Shown: in pieces, positions 1 through 9,900 of the stretch
Numbering within the stretch: the first letter of the stretch is position 1
Layout of the letters: every line of letters starts with the position of its first letter
Origin: Flavobacteriales bacterium
GTDB taxonomy: Bacteria > Bacteroidota > Bacteroidia > Flavobacteriales_F > PHOS-HE28
Assembly (NCBI GenBank): GCA_020437875.1
Contig: JAGQVR010000012.1
Span: forward strand, 1-23,564
DNA length: 23,564 nucleotides
Direction: 5' to 3'
Translations under genes and position numbers: made by a program
The notes under the pieces: generated by a model
What the model was told of the DNA's origin: nothing
The model's database searches: none
Seen by the model: the letters and a program-made list of their open reading frames with translations, nothing else

Positions 1-2891
1 CCATTACGGCCGCTGCGGTGGTCACGGGCGCCACCTGCTTCGGTACCTGTGATGGTAGCATCGTTGTCACTGGATCGGGTGGGACGGGCGCGCTGACGTA
101 CACCTGGGCGCCGGTACCACCGAACGGACAGGGCAGCAACGGCGCCTTCGGACTCTGCGCGGGGAGTTATACGCTCACCATCGCGGATGCGAACGGCTGC
201 AGCGCGGAGTTCACCTATGTGGTGCTCGAGCCCGACCAGCTCATCCTCAACGGGAGCACCACCTCCAGCGAGTGTGGCGTGTGCAATGGCGAAGCCGTGG
301 TATCCGTCAGTGGCGGCCAGGACCCTTATCTGTACCTGTGGACCTCGGGTGGTTCCATAATGGGAACGAGCGATACGCTGAGCAATATCTGTAGCGGCTT
401 CTACGCGGTGCAGGTGACCGACGCCTCCGGTTGCACGGCCGATCTGGTGGTCCCTGTGCAGGACCTGAATGGCGAAGTGTTGACGACGACGGCCGATACC
501 ACCACCTGTCCCGGTGTATGCGATGGCAATGCCGAGGTCCAGTTCAGCTGCGGAGCACCGACCTGCACGATCGCCTGGTACGATGCGAACGGGAACGACC
601 TGGCGCTGTCGAGTGAGCAGATCAGTGGTCTATGTGGCGGCACCTATTTCGTTGCAGTAACGAACGGGATCGGCTGTCTCAGCATCGATACCGCCGTCGT
701 AGCCGAACCCGAGCCGATCATCGCCAACCTCAGCACCACACCGGTCACCTGTGCGGGTGTGTGTGATGGAACGGCAACGGTAGGACCTACAGGAGGACAG
801 CCACCTTACACGATCGAATGGGATCCGCTACCGTCCAACGGACAGGGAAACCCGACCGCGGAAGGCCTGTGCGCCGGTACCGCGCAGGTCACCATCACGG
901 ATGACGCGGGATGTTCCATCATCGTACCATTCCTCATCCTCGGTCCGGATCCCCTGGTCGTCACCTCCACGGTCACCCAGATCACCTGCAATGCGGCGTG
1001 CGATGGCGCCATCCAGCTCGTCGCGCAGGGTGGCACGGGTGGTTATACGTACACCTGGGATCCGGTTCCTCCGAATGGTCAAGGCAATGATGTGGCCACC
1101 GGGCTTTGCGCGGATACGTGGACTTGCGTGGTCAGGGATGACAACGGATGTGAGACAACGGTCACCATCGATCTCGTTGATCCGCCGGTGCTGGAGGCGA
1201 GCCTGGCGACGACCGATAATACCTGCTTCGCGGACTGTGAAGGCACCGCCACCCTCACGATCACGGGAGGCGTGGAGCCCTACACCATCGTCTGGACGGA
1301 TCAAGGCGGTGCCGCGATCGCGACCGATACCACGACCATCGACATGCTGTGCGCTGATGGGTACAACGCGCGGATCACGGATGCTAACGGATGTTCGATC
1401 GATCTGCCTTTCGCCATCACCGAAGGCACACCGATCGATCCCGCGCTGGTCTTCCTTGGTGAGACCTGCAATGGGCCATGCGATGGTACGGCGACCGTGA
1501 ACCCGTCTGGTGGTTCTGGTTCATACACCTACCTCTGGCAGCCTGATGCGACAGGGCAGGGTACGACATCGGTCACAGCGCTCTGTGCCGGCGACTGGAG
1601 TGTGACCATCACCGATGGACTGGGCTGCGACACGATCGTGCCGTTCACCACGCTGCCCTTCGCCCCGATCCTCGACAATGCAGCGGTGACCGACCTCCAA
1701 TGCAACAGCGTCTGTGATGGTTCTATTGCAACGTCCGCCAACGGTGGCATAGGTGTGCTTTCGTACGCCTGGTCGCCGGAGCCACCCAACGGACCGGACG
1801 GCAGTTCGGCCACGGATCTGTGCGCTGACGTCTATGCCCTCACGATCACGGATGCGGTCGGGTGTGACAGCACGTTCAACTACACCATCGAGGAACCACC
1901 CTTGCTCGTGTTCACGGTCAACACGCTGACCGAGGCGAGTTGTGCTGATGCTGCGGACGGAGCCATCGCCACCACCGCATTCGGTGGGGTGCCCTCATAC
2001 ACGTTCAATTGGACCGGACCTAACGGCTTCAACGCGATCACGGAGGATATCACCGGCCTCGTTCCTGGCGACTACACCCTTTCCTTGTCCGACGCCAATG
2101 GATGCACCATCGACACCGTGATCACGGTCGGGGCTGCTGTCACCATCAGCGCTGATGCAGGTGCGGACCAGCAGGTATGTACCGGGACCATCACCACACT
2201 TGATGGGTCGGCCAGCACCGGTGCGGTCACCTGGTCATGGCTTGATCCGGACGGGACCGAGATCGGAACCACCCCCGTCATCGAGCTGCCTGTGCTGCCA
2301 GCAGGTGACCACCTGTTCACGCTCGTTGTTTCCGATGGACCATGTACTTCGACGGATGTTGTGTTGATCTCTTCCCTCGCGTTGCCCATCGCCGACGCCG
2401 GACCGGATCACACCATCTTCATCAACGAGACCGCCACCCTCGGCGGTTCGCCTTCCGGGCCTCCGGGAGCCACCTTCGCCTGGGTGCCGGACAGCCTGTT
2501 GAACGACCCCGCCAGCGCCGCTCCCATAGCGGATCCATCCGTGACCACGTGGTTCACGCTGACCGTGGTGGCACCGAATGGCTGTGTGGATATCGACTCG
2601 GTGCTCGTGACGGTGGTGCCGACCGTTGTCATCCCGAGCGGTTTCACCCCGAACGCCGATGGAAGCAATGATGTCTGGCAGATCGACCTGATCGAGCTCT
2701 TCCCGGATTGCGAGGTGGAAGTGTACAACCGATGGGGCGAGATGTTGTTCCGGAGCGTGGGCTACAAACAACCCTGGGATGGCAGGTACAAGGATGGCCT
2801 GGTCCCCGTCGGGACCTACTACTACGTCATCGAGTTGAACGACGAACGATTCCCGGAGCCGTACACCGGCCCGCTCACCATCATCCGTTGA
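1..2891 (+). CDS. SprB-repeat surface adhesin with T9SS type B C-terminal sorting domain (5' truncated)
   Basis: The frame is open to the left edge of the window, so the true start and signal peptide lie upstream; about 960 residues are visible. Nine tandem repeats of roughly 80 residues come first (to about 2141), of the SprB type: each begins with a C-x3-C-[DE]-G motif, continues through GG-x-PYTYxW, and ends with LCAGxY and a DxNGC turn, giving four cysteines per unit. The ninth unit is degenerate. Two PKD-like beta-sandwich domains follow (about 2142-2620). The last 90 residues form a gliding-motility/CHU_C type sorting domain, recognisable by IPSGFTPNADGxNDxW, VEVYNRWGE, WDG and a VGTYYYVIEL strand. 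In this family the domain directs export by the type IX secretion system and attachment to the cell surface. A SprF-like gene starts 10 bases downstream, as in the sprB-sprF pair of Flavobacterium. The ligand is unknown. Confidence 0.93.
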   Translation, partial: ITAAAVVTGATCFGTCDGSIVVTGSGGTGALTYTWAPVPPNGQGSNGAFGLCAGSYTLTIADANGCSAEFTYVVLEPDQLILNGSTTSSECGVCNGEAVVSVSGGQDPYLYLWTSGGSIMGTSDTLSNICSGFYAVQVTDASGCTADLVVPVQDLNGEVLTTTADTTTCPGVCDGNAEVQFSCGAPTCTIAWYDANGNDLALSSEQISGLCGGTYFVAVTNGIGCLSIDTAVVAEPEPIIANLSTTPVTCAGVCDGTATVGPTGGQPPYTIEWDPLPSNGQGNPTAEGLCAGTAQVTITDDAGCSIIVPFLILGPDPLVVTSTVTQITCNAACDGAIQLVAQGGTGGYTYTWDPVPPNGQGNDVATGLCADTWTCVVRDDNGCETTVTIDLVDPPVLEASLATTDNTCFADCEGTATLTITGGVEPYTIVWTDQGGAAIATDTTTIDMLCADGYNARITDANGCSIDLPFAITEGTPIDPALVFLGETCNGPCDGTATVNPSGGSGSYTYLWQPDATGQGTTSVTALCAGDWSVTITDGLGCDTIVPFTTLPFAPILDNAAVTDLQCNSVCDGSIATSANGGIGVLSYAWSPEPPNGPDGSSATDLCADVYALTITDAVGCDSTFNYTIEEPPLLVFTVNTLTEASCADAADGAIATTAFGGVPSYTFNWTGPNGFNAITEDITGLVPGDYTLSLSDANGCTIDTVITVGAAVTISADAGADQQVCTGTITTLDGSASTGAVTWSWLDPDGTEIGTTPVIELPVLPAGDHLFTLVVSDGPCTSTDVVLISSLALPIADAGPDHTIFINETATLGGSPSGPPGATFAWVPDSLLNDPASAAPIADPSVTTWFTLTVVAPNGCVDIDSVLVTVVPTVVIPSGFTPNADGSNDVWQIDLIELFPDCEVEVYNRWGEMLFRSVGYKQPWDGRYKDGLVPVGTYYYVIELNDERFPEPYTGPLTIIR
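3..2141 (+). repeat. Array of nine SprB-type protein repeats
   Basis: Nine units of about 78-81 codons are coded in tandem inside the adhesin gene. Units 1-8 carry four framework cysteines, two near the start (C-x3-C, or C-x2-C in unit 2) and two near the end (LCAG and NGC type). Unit 9 has only one of the first pair (CADAADG) and has VPGDY in place of CAGxY. Units 1, 4, 5 and 8 share an extra PPNGQG-like loop after the central tryptophan; the others replace it with different loops. Confidence 0.85.
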
Positions 2892-2901
2892 ACCAGGACC
2901 C

Positions 2902-3807
2902 ATGCGCCATCCACTCCTTCTCAGTCTGGTCGCCTTGGTGTTGAACGCCAGCGGCCAGCAACTGCCGCAGCTGACGCAGTATCAGTTCAACGACTACGTG
3001 TTCAACCCGGCCGTCGCAGGCAGCCGTCCCTTCTTCGAGCTGCGCAGCGGCCACCGTTACCAATGGGTGGGCATCCAGGATGCACCGCGCACCTTCACCT
3101 TCAGTGGCACCACCCCGATCGGGGAGAAGATGGGGGTGGGTGGATACCTCTTCACGGACATCGTTGGTCCCACCCGTCGCACGGGCTTCCAGTTCTCCTA
3201 TGCCTACCACCTCCGGCTCACGGAGGATGTGAAGCTCTCCCTGTCGGTGTCCGCCGGTCTGCTGCAATTCCTCATCGACGGTTCGAAGATCCAGTTCCAC
3301 GATCCGAATGATCCGGTGATGGATGACCAGCTGCGCGGTGATCTGCTGCCCGATGCCAAGTTCGGCTTCTATCTGTACGGCGAACGCTTCTGGTTCGGTG
3401 CAACGGCGCCTCAATTGCTGCAGAACAAGGTCTATTTCCTGGATGAGACCAAGGAGACCTTGAGCCGTATGGAGGACCATTACTATGCCATGGGCGGGTA
3501 CCGTCTCCCGGTGGGTGAGGATTGGCGCATCGAGCCGTCCGTTCTGGTGAAGTACACCAGTCCCGTTCCGGCCAAGGTGGATATCAATGCCATTGTCCGC
3601 TACAAGGACACGTTCTGGCTCGGAGCGGGCTATCGGACGAATGATGCTTACACGGCCATGGTGGGCTATTGGCTGAAGAAGACCTTCCAGTTCGGCTATT
3701 CGTACGACATCATCACCAGCAACCTGCGCAACTACAGCACCGGGACGCATGAAGTGATGCTGGCGATCACCTTGGGCAAGGAGCCGGTCCAAGTGTCCCA
3801 GCCATAG
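2902..3807 (+). CDS. PorP/SprF family outer-membrane protein (first copy)
   Basis: This 301-residue protein has a signal peptide of about 18 residues (cleavage likely after NASG, before QQ) and the hallmark PorP/SprF opening: QxPQLTQYQFNDYVFNPAVAGS, then RxQWVGIxxAPRTF. The rest alternates short amphipathic beta strands, as expected for a beta-barrel, and closes with the family signature GYSYDIITSNLRNYSTGTHEV. PorP is a core T9SS component, whereas SprF paralogues are needed for surface display of one particular type B adhesin such as SprB. Its position 10 bases after a type B adhesin argues for the SprF role with that adhesin as client. The ATG at 2902 fits the signal peptide. Which of the two roles it has cannot be settled from sequence alone. 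Confidence 0.93.
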   Translation: MRHPLLLSLVALVLNASGQQLPQLTQYQFNDYVFNPAVAGSRPFFELRSGHRYQWVGIQDAPRTFTFSGTTPIGEKMGVGGYLFTDIVGPTRRTGFQFSYAYHLRLTEDVKLSLSVSAGLLQFLIDGSKIQFHDPNDPVMDDQLRGDLLPDAKFGFYLYGERFWFGATAPQLLQNKVYFLDETKETLSRMEDHYYAMGGYRLPVGEDWRIEPSVLVKYTSPVPAKVDINAIVRYKDTFWLGAGYRTNDAYTAMVGYWLKKTFQFGYSYDIITSNLRNYSTGTHEVMLAITLGKEPVQVSQP

Positions 3808-3978
3808 GCTGCGGAACCGCGTTTCGTGCTTTCGGGCGTTGCATAGCCTTCCAATTGGTCGACGAAAATCGAGTGACCGTCGACAGTTCAGGCACGAGCC
3901 CCCTGGCCGACTGGCCCCGACCAACCGATACCGCCTAACTTGCACGTCCCTCTTACCAGGGATATTGTCATCCTAACC
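3808..3978 (+). promoter_or_regulatory. Intergenic region before the giant adhesin gene, with weak promoter candidate
   Basis: These 171 bases separate the first SprF gene from the proposed start of the giant adhesin. No convincing terminator is visible. TAACTTGC at 3936-3943 resembles the Bacteroidota -7 element TAnnTTTG but is imperfect, and there is no clear TTTG about 20 bases upstream. Two copies of the palindrome GTCGAC (3858-3863 and 3879-3884) lie exactly 21 bases apart, next to another palindrome, CCAATTGG (3851-3858). They could be an operator, which is inference only. Confidence 0.3.
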
Positions 3979-6900
3979 GTGATCCCATCCTTTTCAAGCA
4001 GACAGGATCGTGGGTGGGCCTTCGGCCTGCTCGTGTTCCTGGTCATGACGCCTACCCGTGTCTCGAGGGGCCAGGTGGTCAACATGACGGACGGTGTCGA
4101 TGTGGACCAATGCCACGGGGCGATCTGTGACCCGGGCGGACCTGACCAGCCATATCCGAACGGTGTGAACGCGACCGCCACGGTCTGCCCGACCGGTGGC
4201 CCGAATGCCGGTCCCGCCACCGCACTGCGCTTCGTGGAATGGGACCTGGCTGATGATCCGGGTGACAAACTCAAGATCTTTCAAGGGACCACCGCCACGG
4301 GCAGCCCCTTCATGGTCGGTGACCATCATGATGCATGGCTGGATCAGGTGGTCACCTCTTCGCATCCATCGGGTTGCCTCACACTGCAGTGGGAGACCGA
4401 TGGTTCGGAGAATGATGCCGGTTGGACCGCCGTTATCATGACGGGTACCCAATCCGGAGATGACGCGACCGCGGACGTCCCGGGGCTTGCCGCGCCTTTC
4501 CAGATGATCGACTCCCTCGGCGGCTATCCCGAGGCGGGTGGCTCGTGGACCGGTCCGGGAGGAGCATGTGATGGAACCTTCGACCCAACGTCCGACCCAT
4601 ATGGGTCGTACACCTACAGTGTTCCGGCGCAGGGTTCCTGTCCTGCACGTTCCGCCGACCTTTTCGTGCAACTGCCGCAGAACGCGAGTGCCGGTACCAA
4701 TGGAACGCTCACCCTCTGTACCACGAGCGCGGTCGCGGACATGTTCGCTGCTTTGGGTGGTACGCCCGATGCAGGTGGCACCTGGACCGATCCGGACGGC
4801 GATCCAACGGATGCCCTATTCGATCCACTGCTGGATCCACCGGGTGTCTACACCTATACCGTTCCCTGTGACCCACAGCCCTGCGTGGATCCGACTGCGA
4901 CCGTGACAGTAACAGTGAACCAGCCACCCTCGGCAGGAACGAGCGCCTCCACATCGATCTGCAATGATCAACCCGCTTTCGATCTGTTCACTCGCTTGGG
5001 TGGTACACCGAATGCTGGTGGAGCCTGGACCGGACCGGGAGGTGGGGCTGTCTCATCGACCTTCACACCGGGCACCTCCACGCCCGGGGTGTACACCTAC
5101 ACGGTACTGGGGACCCCACCCTGTGCGAACGCGTCGGCCACGGTCACCGTCGCTGTGGTGAACGCACCGAACGCAGGAACGGGCGCCACCTTCACGGTCT
5201 GCAGCAATGCTTCCACCTTCACTCTGATCAGCAGACTGGGGGGTACGCCTCAGGCCGGAGGCACCTGGACCGGACCCGGTGGAGCACATGGCCCCAACTT
5301 CGTTCCAGGGACCGATGTGGCCGGCACCTATACCTATACGGTAGATGGGACCTTGCCATGTACCGCTGCCACCGCCAGTCTGATCATCAATGTACAGGCG
5401 GCACCGCGCGCGGGTACCAATGCGACCACCACCGTGTGCAGCACCGATGCCAGCTTCGCCTTGTTCGGATTACTAGGCGGCTCTCCGAACGGAGGCGGTA
5501 GCTGGACCGCTCCAGGAGGGGGCACCTTCTCCGGTACCTTCATCCCTGGAACCAGTGCTCCGGGTGTTTATACCTACACCGTTGCTGGTGTTCCACCATG
5601 TGCGAATGCTTCCGCAACGGTCACCGTTGCGGTCAACACGGCGCCGAACGCGGGCACCAACGCGACCTTGACCAGGTGTTCGAACGCAGCACAGTTCAAC
5701 CTGTTCGGGTCCTTGGGCGGTTCGCCGTCGCCTGGAGGTACCTGGACGGGCCCTGGAGGTTCTGCGAGCAACGGCACCTTCATCCCCGGAACAAGCACCC
5801 CCGGGGCATACACCTATACCGTCAACGGCGTGGCGCCCTGCGCCAACGCGACCGCGGTGGTCACGGTGAACATCGTGCAAGCACCGAATGCGGGCACCAA
5901 CGGGAGCACTACGGTCTGCGCCTCGGCCGCCCCGTTCCAACTATTCGGCCTGCTGGGAGGCAGCCCGAATGCAGGAGGAACCTGGACCGCACCGGGTGGC
6001 GGTGCCCATAACGGGACCTTCACCCCGGGCACCTCGGTCGCGGGCACCTACACCTATACGGCCGCGGGCACCTCGCCTTGTGCGAACGCCACCGCCACCG
6101 TCTCCGTCAGCGTGGTGCAACCGCCGAACCCCGGCGGCAACGGGAACCTCACGGTCTGTACCAACGGTCCTGCAGTGAATCTCTTCAACAGCCTCACCGG
6201 CTCTCCGAGCTCGGGCGGTACATGGACCAGACCGAACGGTCAGCCTCACCCGGGCACCCTGAACCCGGCGGTGGATGCGGCGGGTACTTACACCTACACG
6301 GTGAGCGGAACCTCACCATGCACCTCATTGTCGAGCACCGTGCAAGTGGTGAAGGTGCAGGCGCCCGAAGCGGGCAACAACGGATCCATCACGGTATGCA
6401 GCACCATGGCGCCCTTCCAGCTCTTCACCGTGTTGGGCGGAACGCCGAGCGGAAGTGGATCCTGGCTCACACCGGCGAACGCTCCCTTCTCGGGCACCTT
6501 CACTCCCGGAACGACACCGGCGGGTGTGTACAAGTACGTGGTGAACGGAACGCCTCCCTGCGCGAATGACACCGCGTTCGTTACGGTCGTCGTGAACCAG
6601 GCGCCGAACGCGGGGACCAATGGGACCACCGAGGTTTGCAGCAACCAAGCCTCCTTCCAGTTGATCACCCGCCTGGGTGGTACGCCGATGACGGGGGGCA
6701 CCTGGACGAACCCGAGCGGGCAGGCTGTTCCATCGGGCTCTTATGTGCCCGGAACTTCGGCACCGGGTGCTTATACGTATACGGTGGCCGGGGTCAGCCC
6801 TTGTCCGTCTGCAACGGCCGTTGTTTCCGTTACCGAGCGCAGGCAGCCGGTGGCGGGGACCAATGCGACCCTCTCCTTGTGCAGCACCGATGCCCCTGTG

Positions 6901-9900
6901 AACCTCTTCACCACATTGGGCGGAACACCGGATGCGGGTGGCACATGGACCGCCCCAGGCGGAGGACCAGGTAACGCGATCTTCACACCGGGCACGAGCG
7001 CTCCCGGAGTACATACCTATACCGTCGCGGGAACAGCTCCCTGTACGAACGCATCTGCCACGGTCGCCATCACGGTGAACCAGGCCCCGGATGCCGGGAT
7101 CGATGCTACGATCACCGTATGTGCCGATGCGGGCGATGTGGACCTCTTCGCAGAACTGGGTGGAACGCCGACCGCAGGGGGCACTTGGACCGACGATGAC
7201 GCGACCGGACAATTGACCGCTGGTGTGTTCACCCCCACGGGGATGGCGCCCGGCGATTACGACTTCACCTACACGGTCCCCGGAAGCGGCCAATGCGGTG
7301 CCGACCAGGCCACCATCCGCGTGACGATCGTGGCGGCCCTGGACGCGGGCACGAACGGATCCCTGACGGTCTGCGGATCGAACAACCTGGTGAACCTCTT
7401 CACCGGGCTTGGTGGTACACCACAACCTGGTGGCACCTGGGTCGAGCTATCAGGCACGAATGCGGTCACCGGGCAGTTCTTCAATGCCACGTTGCAACCC
7501 TCCGGTACCTACAACTTCCGCTATGAATTGAGCGGATCCGCCTCCTGTGCGGCGGATGATGCGATGGTGAGCGTGACCGTGATCGCACCACCAAACCCCG
7601 GAGTGAATGCGAGCATTGCGCCGTGTAGCAATAGTGGCTCCATCAACCTGTTCACCCTTTTGGGGAACGCGCAATCTGGTGGTACCTGGAGTACTGGCAA
7701 CGGCACATATAACCCACCCACGAACAACCCGGGCGTGTTCACCTACACGCTCGTCGGCAATGCACCGTGCCCGAATGCAAGCGCTACTGTAACGGTGGCT
7801 GAGGTTGCCGCTCCGGTGGCTGGCACCAGCGCAACGACCACCGTCTGCAGCAGTGATGGTCCCTTCAACATGACGCTCCGCCTCGGCGGTAACCCGCAAC
7901 CCGGAAGCTGGACCTTTGCGGGTGACCCGCATGCGAACATCTTCGTTCCGGGTGTGGATGTGCCCGGCGTGTACATCTATACTGTCGCGGGCAGTGGGCC
8001 ATGTAGTCCGGCAACGGCATCGCTGACCGTGAACGTGAACCAGGCCGTGGATGCAGGGGGCAACGGTGATACCACGGTCTGCAGCAACAGCCCGTCCTTC
8101 CTGCTCTTCGACCTGTTGAATGGCAACCCCACGACGGGTGGAACGTGGACACGTCCGGGACCTGGCCCAGGAACCCACAACGGGCTTTACCAGCCGCCAA
8201 TGGACAACCCCGGTGATTACACCTATACGGTGACCGGCCTTTCCCCCTGCCCCTCGGATATCGCGATCGTCACCGTGACTCAGAACGCGGCCCCGCGGGC
8301 AGGGACCAGCGGCAGTACCACGCTCTGTGCCGGTGGGCCCAGCGTGAACCTGATCACGGTGCTGGGTGGTAGCCCGGATGCGGGAGGTACCTGGACAGGT
8401 CCGGCACCGGCGACGACGAGCTTCAATGGTCTATTCATCCCCGGGGTGACCGCGTCTGGTACGTACACCTACACGGTCACGGGCCTTCCCCCTTGTGCCA
8501 ATGCGACCGCGCAAGCCACAGTGACCGTGCGACAGCCACCCAACGCGGGTTCCAGCCGGACCATCACGGTCTGCGACAATGCCACTGGCTTCGCCATGGT
8601 CGATAGCCTGGGTGGAACGCCTTCGCTGTCGAACGGTACCTGGACTGGTCCAGCACCATCCACCAACACGGTCTCCGGCTTCTTCAATCCTTCCGCCGTG
8701 TCGCCCGGTACCTATGTATACACGTACACGGTGACCGGCCAATCACCTTGCCCGAACGCCTCATCGACCCTTACCATCGTGGTGAACCCACGTGCGAATG
8801 CCGGGGTTTCCACCTCTCACAGCGTTTGCGCGAACCAGGGGTCGGTCCCGATGCTTCCGTTGTTGGGCCCGACCGCACAGGTGGGTGGCACATGGACCTA
8901 CCAACCGACCGGAGCATCCCATAGTGGTGTGTTCCAACCGGGAGCGGACGTGAACGGGATCTATGTGTACCGCGTCGAAGGGCCTCTGGGATGTGCAGCA
9001 GCTACGGCCACAGTGGCCATGACCGTGAACCAGCCGCCCAACGCAGGCTTCAATGGCCAGATCACGGTATGCGACGATGACCCAGCCTTCCCCTTGTTGA
9101 ACGTGCTGAACGGATCGCCGCAGACCTTCGGAACCTGGGTGGATCCGGATCTCGCGTCGCACCAGGGTATCTACATCCCCGGGCAGAGCGAGCCTGGTGT
9201 TTACACCTACACCGTGCCGGGTACGGCTCCTTGTGCGAGCACCCAGGCACAGGTGAACGTGATCCAGAACCACCAACCGGATGCCGGCAACAACGGTGTG
9301 ACGACCGTCTGCAGCAATGCCCAACCGTTCTCACTCTTCACGGTCCTCACTGGCTCGCCGGAGCAGACGGGGACCTGGTATGGTCCGACCGGGGTGCAGG
9401 TGGGGGAACTCTTCACGCCGGGAACGACAGCACCCGGGGTCTACAAGTACCGGATCACCGGTCTTACGCCGTGTGAGTCGGATTCCGCGACCGCGACGAT
9501 CATCGTGAACACAGCGCCGAACGCGGGCATCAGTTCCGCGGTGCAGATCTGCGCTGGCGGTCCGCAAGTGGCCTTGATCGATCTGCTCGGCGGCACACCG
9601 AATACGAGCGGTTCTTGGACCTTCGGCGGCATTGATCATTCGCAGTTCTTCGACCCGTCCAACGATGTGAGTGGACCCTACCTCTATACCGTTGCTGGAC
9701 TGGCACCTTGCGCGAACGCCACCTCACAAGTCCAAGTGACCTTGGTGCCAAGGCCGAACGCAGGAACCAATGGGAACATCGCCGCATGTGTCGGGGATGA
9801 CGCCATCCAACTGGCGGCTGGACTCGGTGGTACCCCGAACGCAGGTGGTACCTGGAACGATGACGATGGCACCGGGCAATTGACGGGAGGTGAATTGGAT

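Noticed and set aside
828..1304. Minus-strand open frames inside the first adhesin gene, and similar ones inside the giant adhesin (for example 6325-7425).
   Set aside because: They arise from the repeated, GC-rich coding sequence on the other strand and show no independent signal.
2881..3945. A 354-codon minus-strand open frame opposite the first SprF gene.
   Set aside because: It mirrors the real PorP/SprF gene; its composition is Arg/His-rich and no family is recognisable. The similar frame at 12492-13373 is rejected for the same reason.
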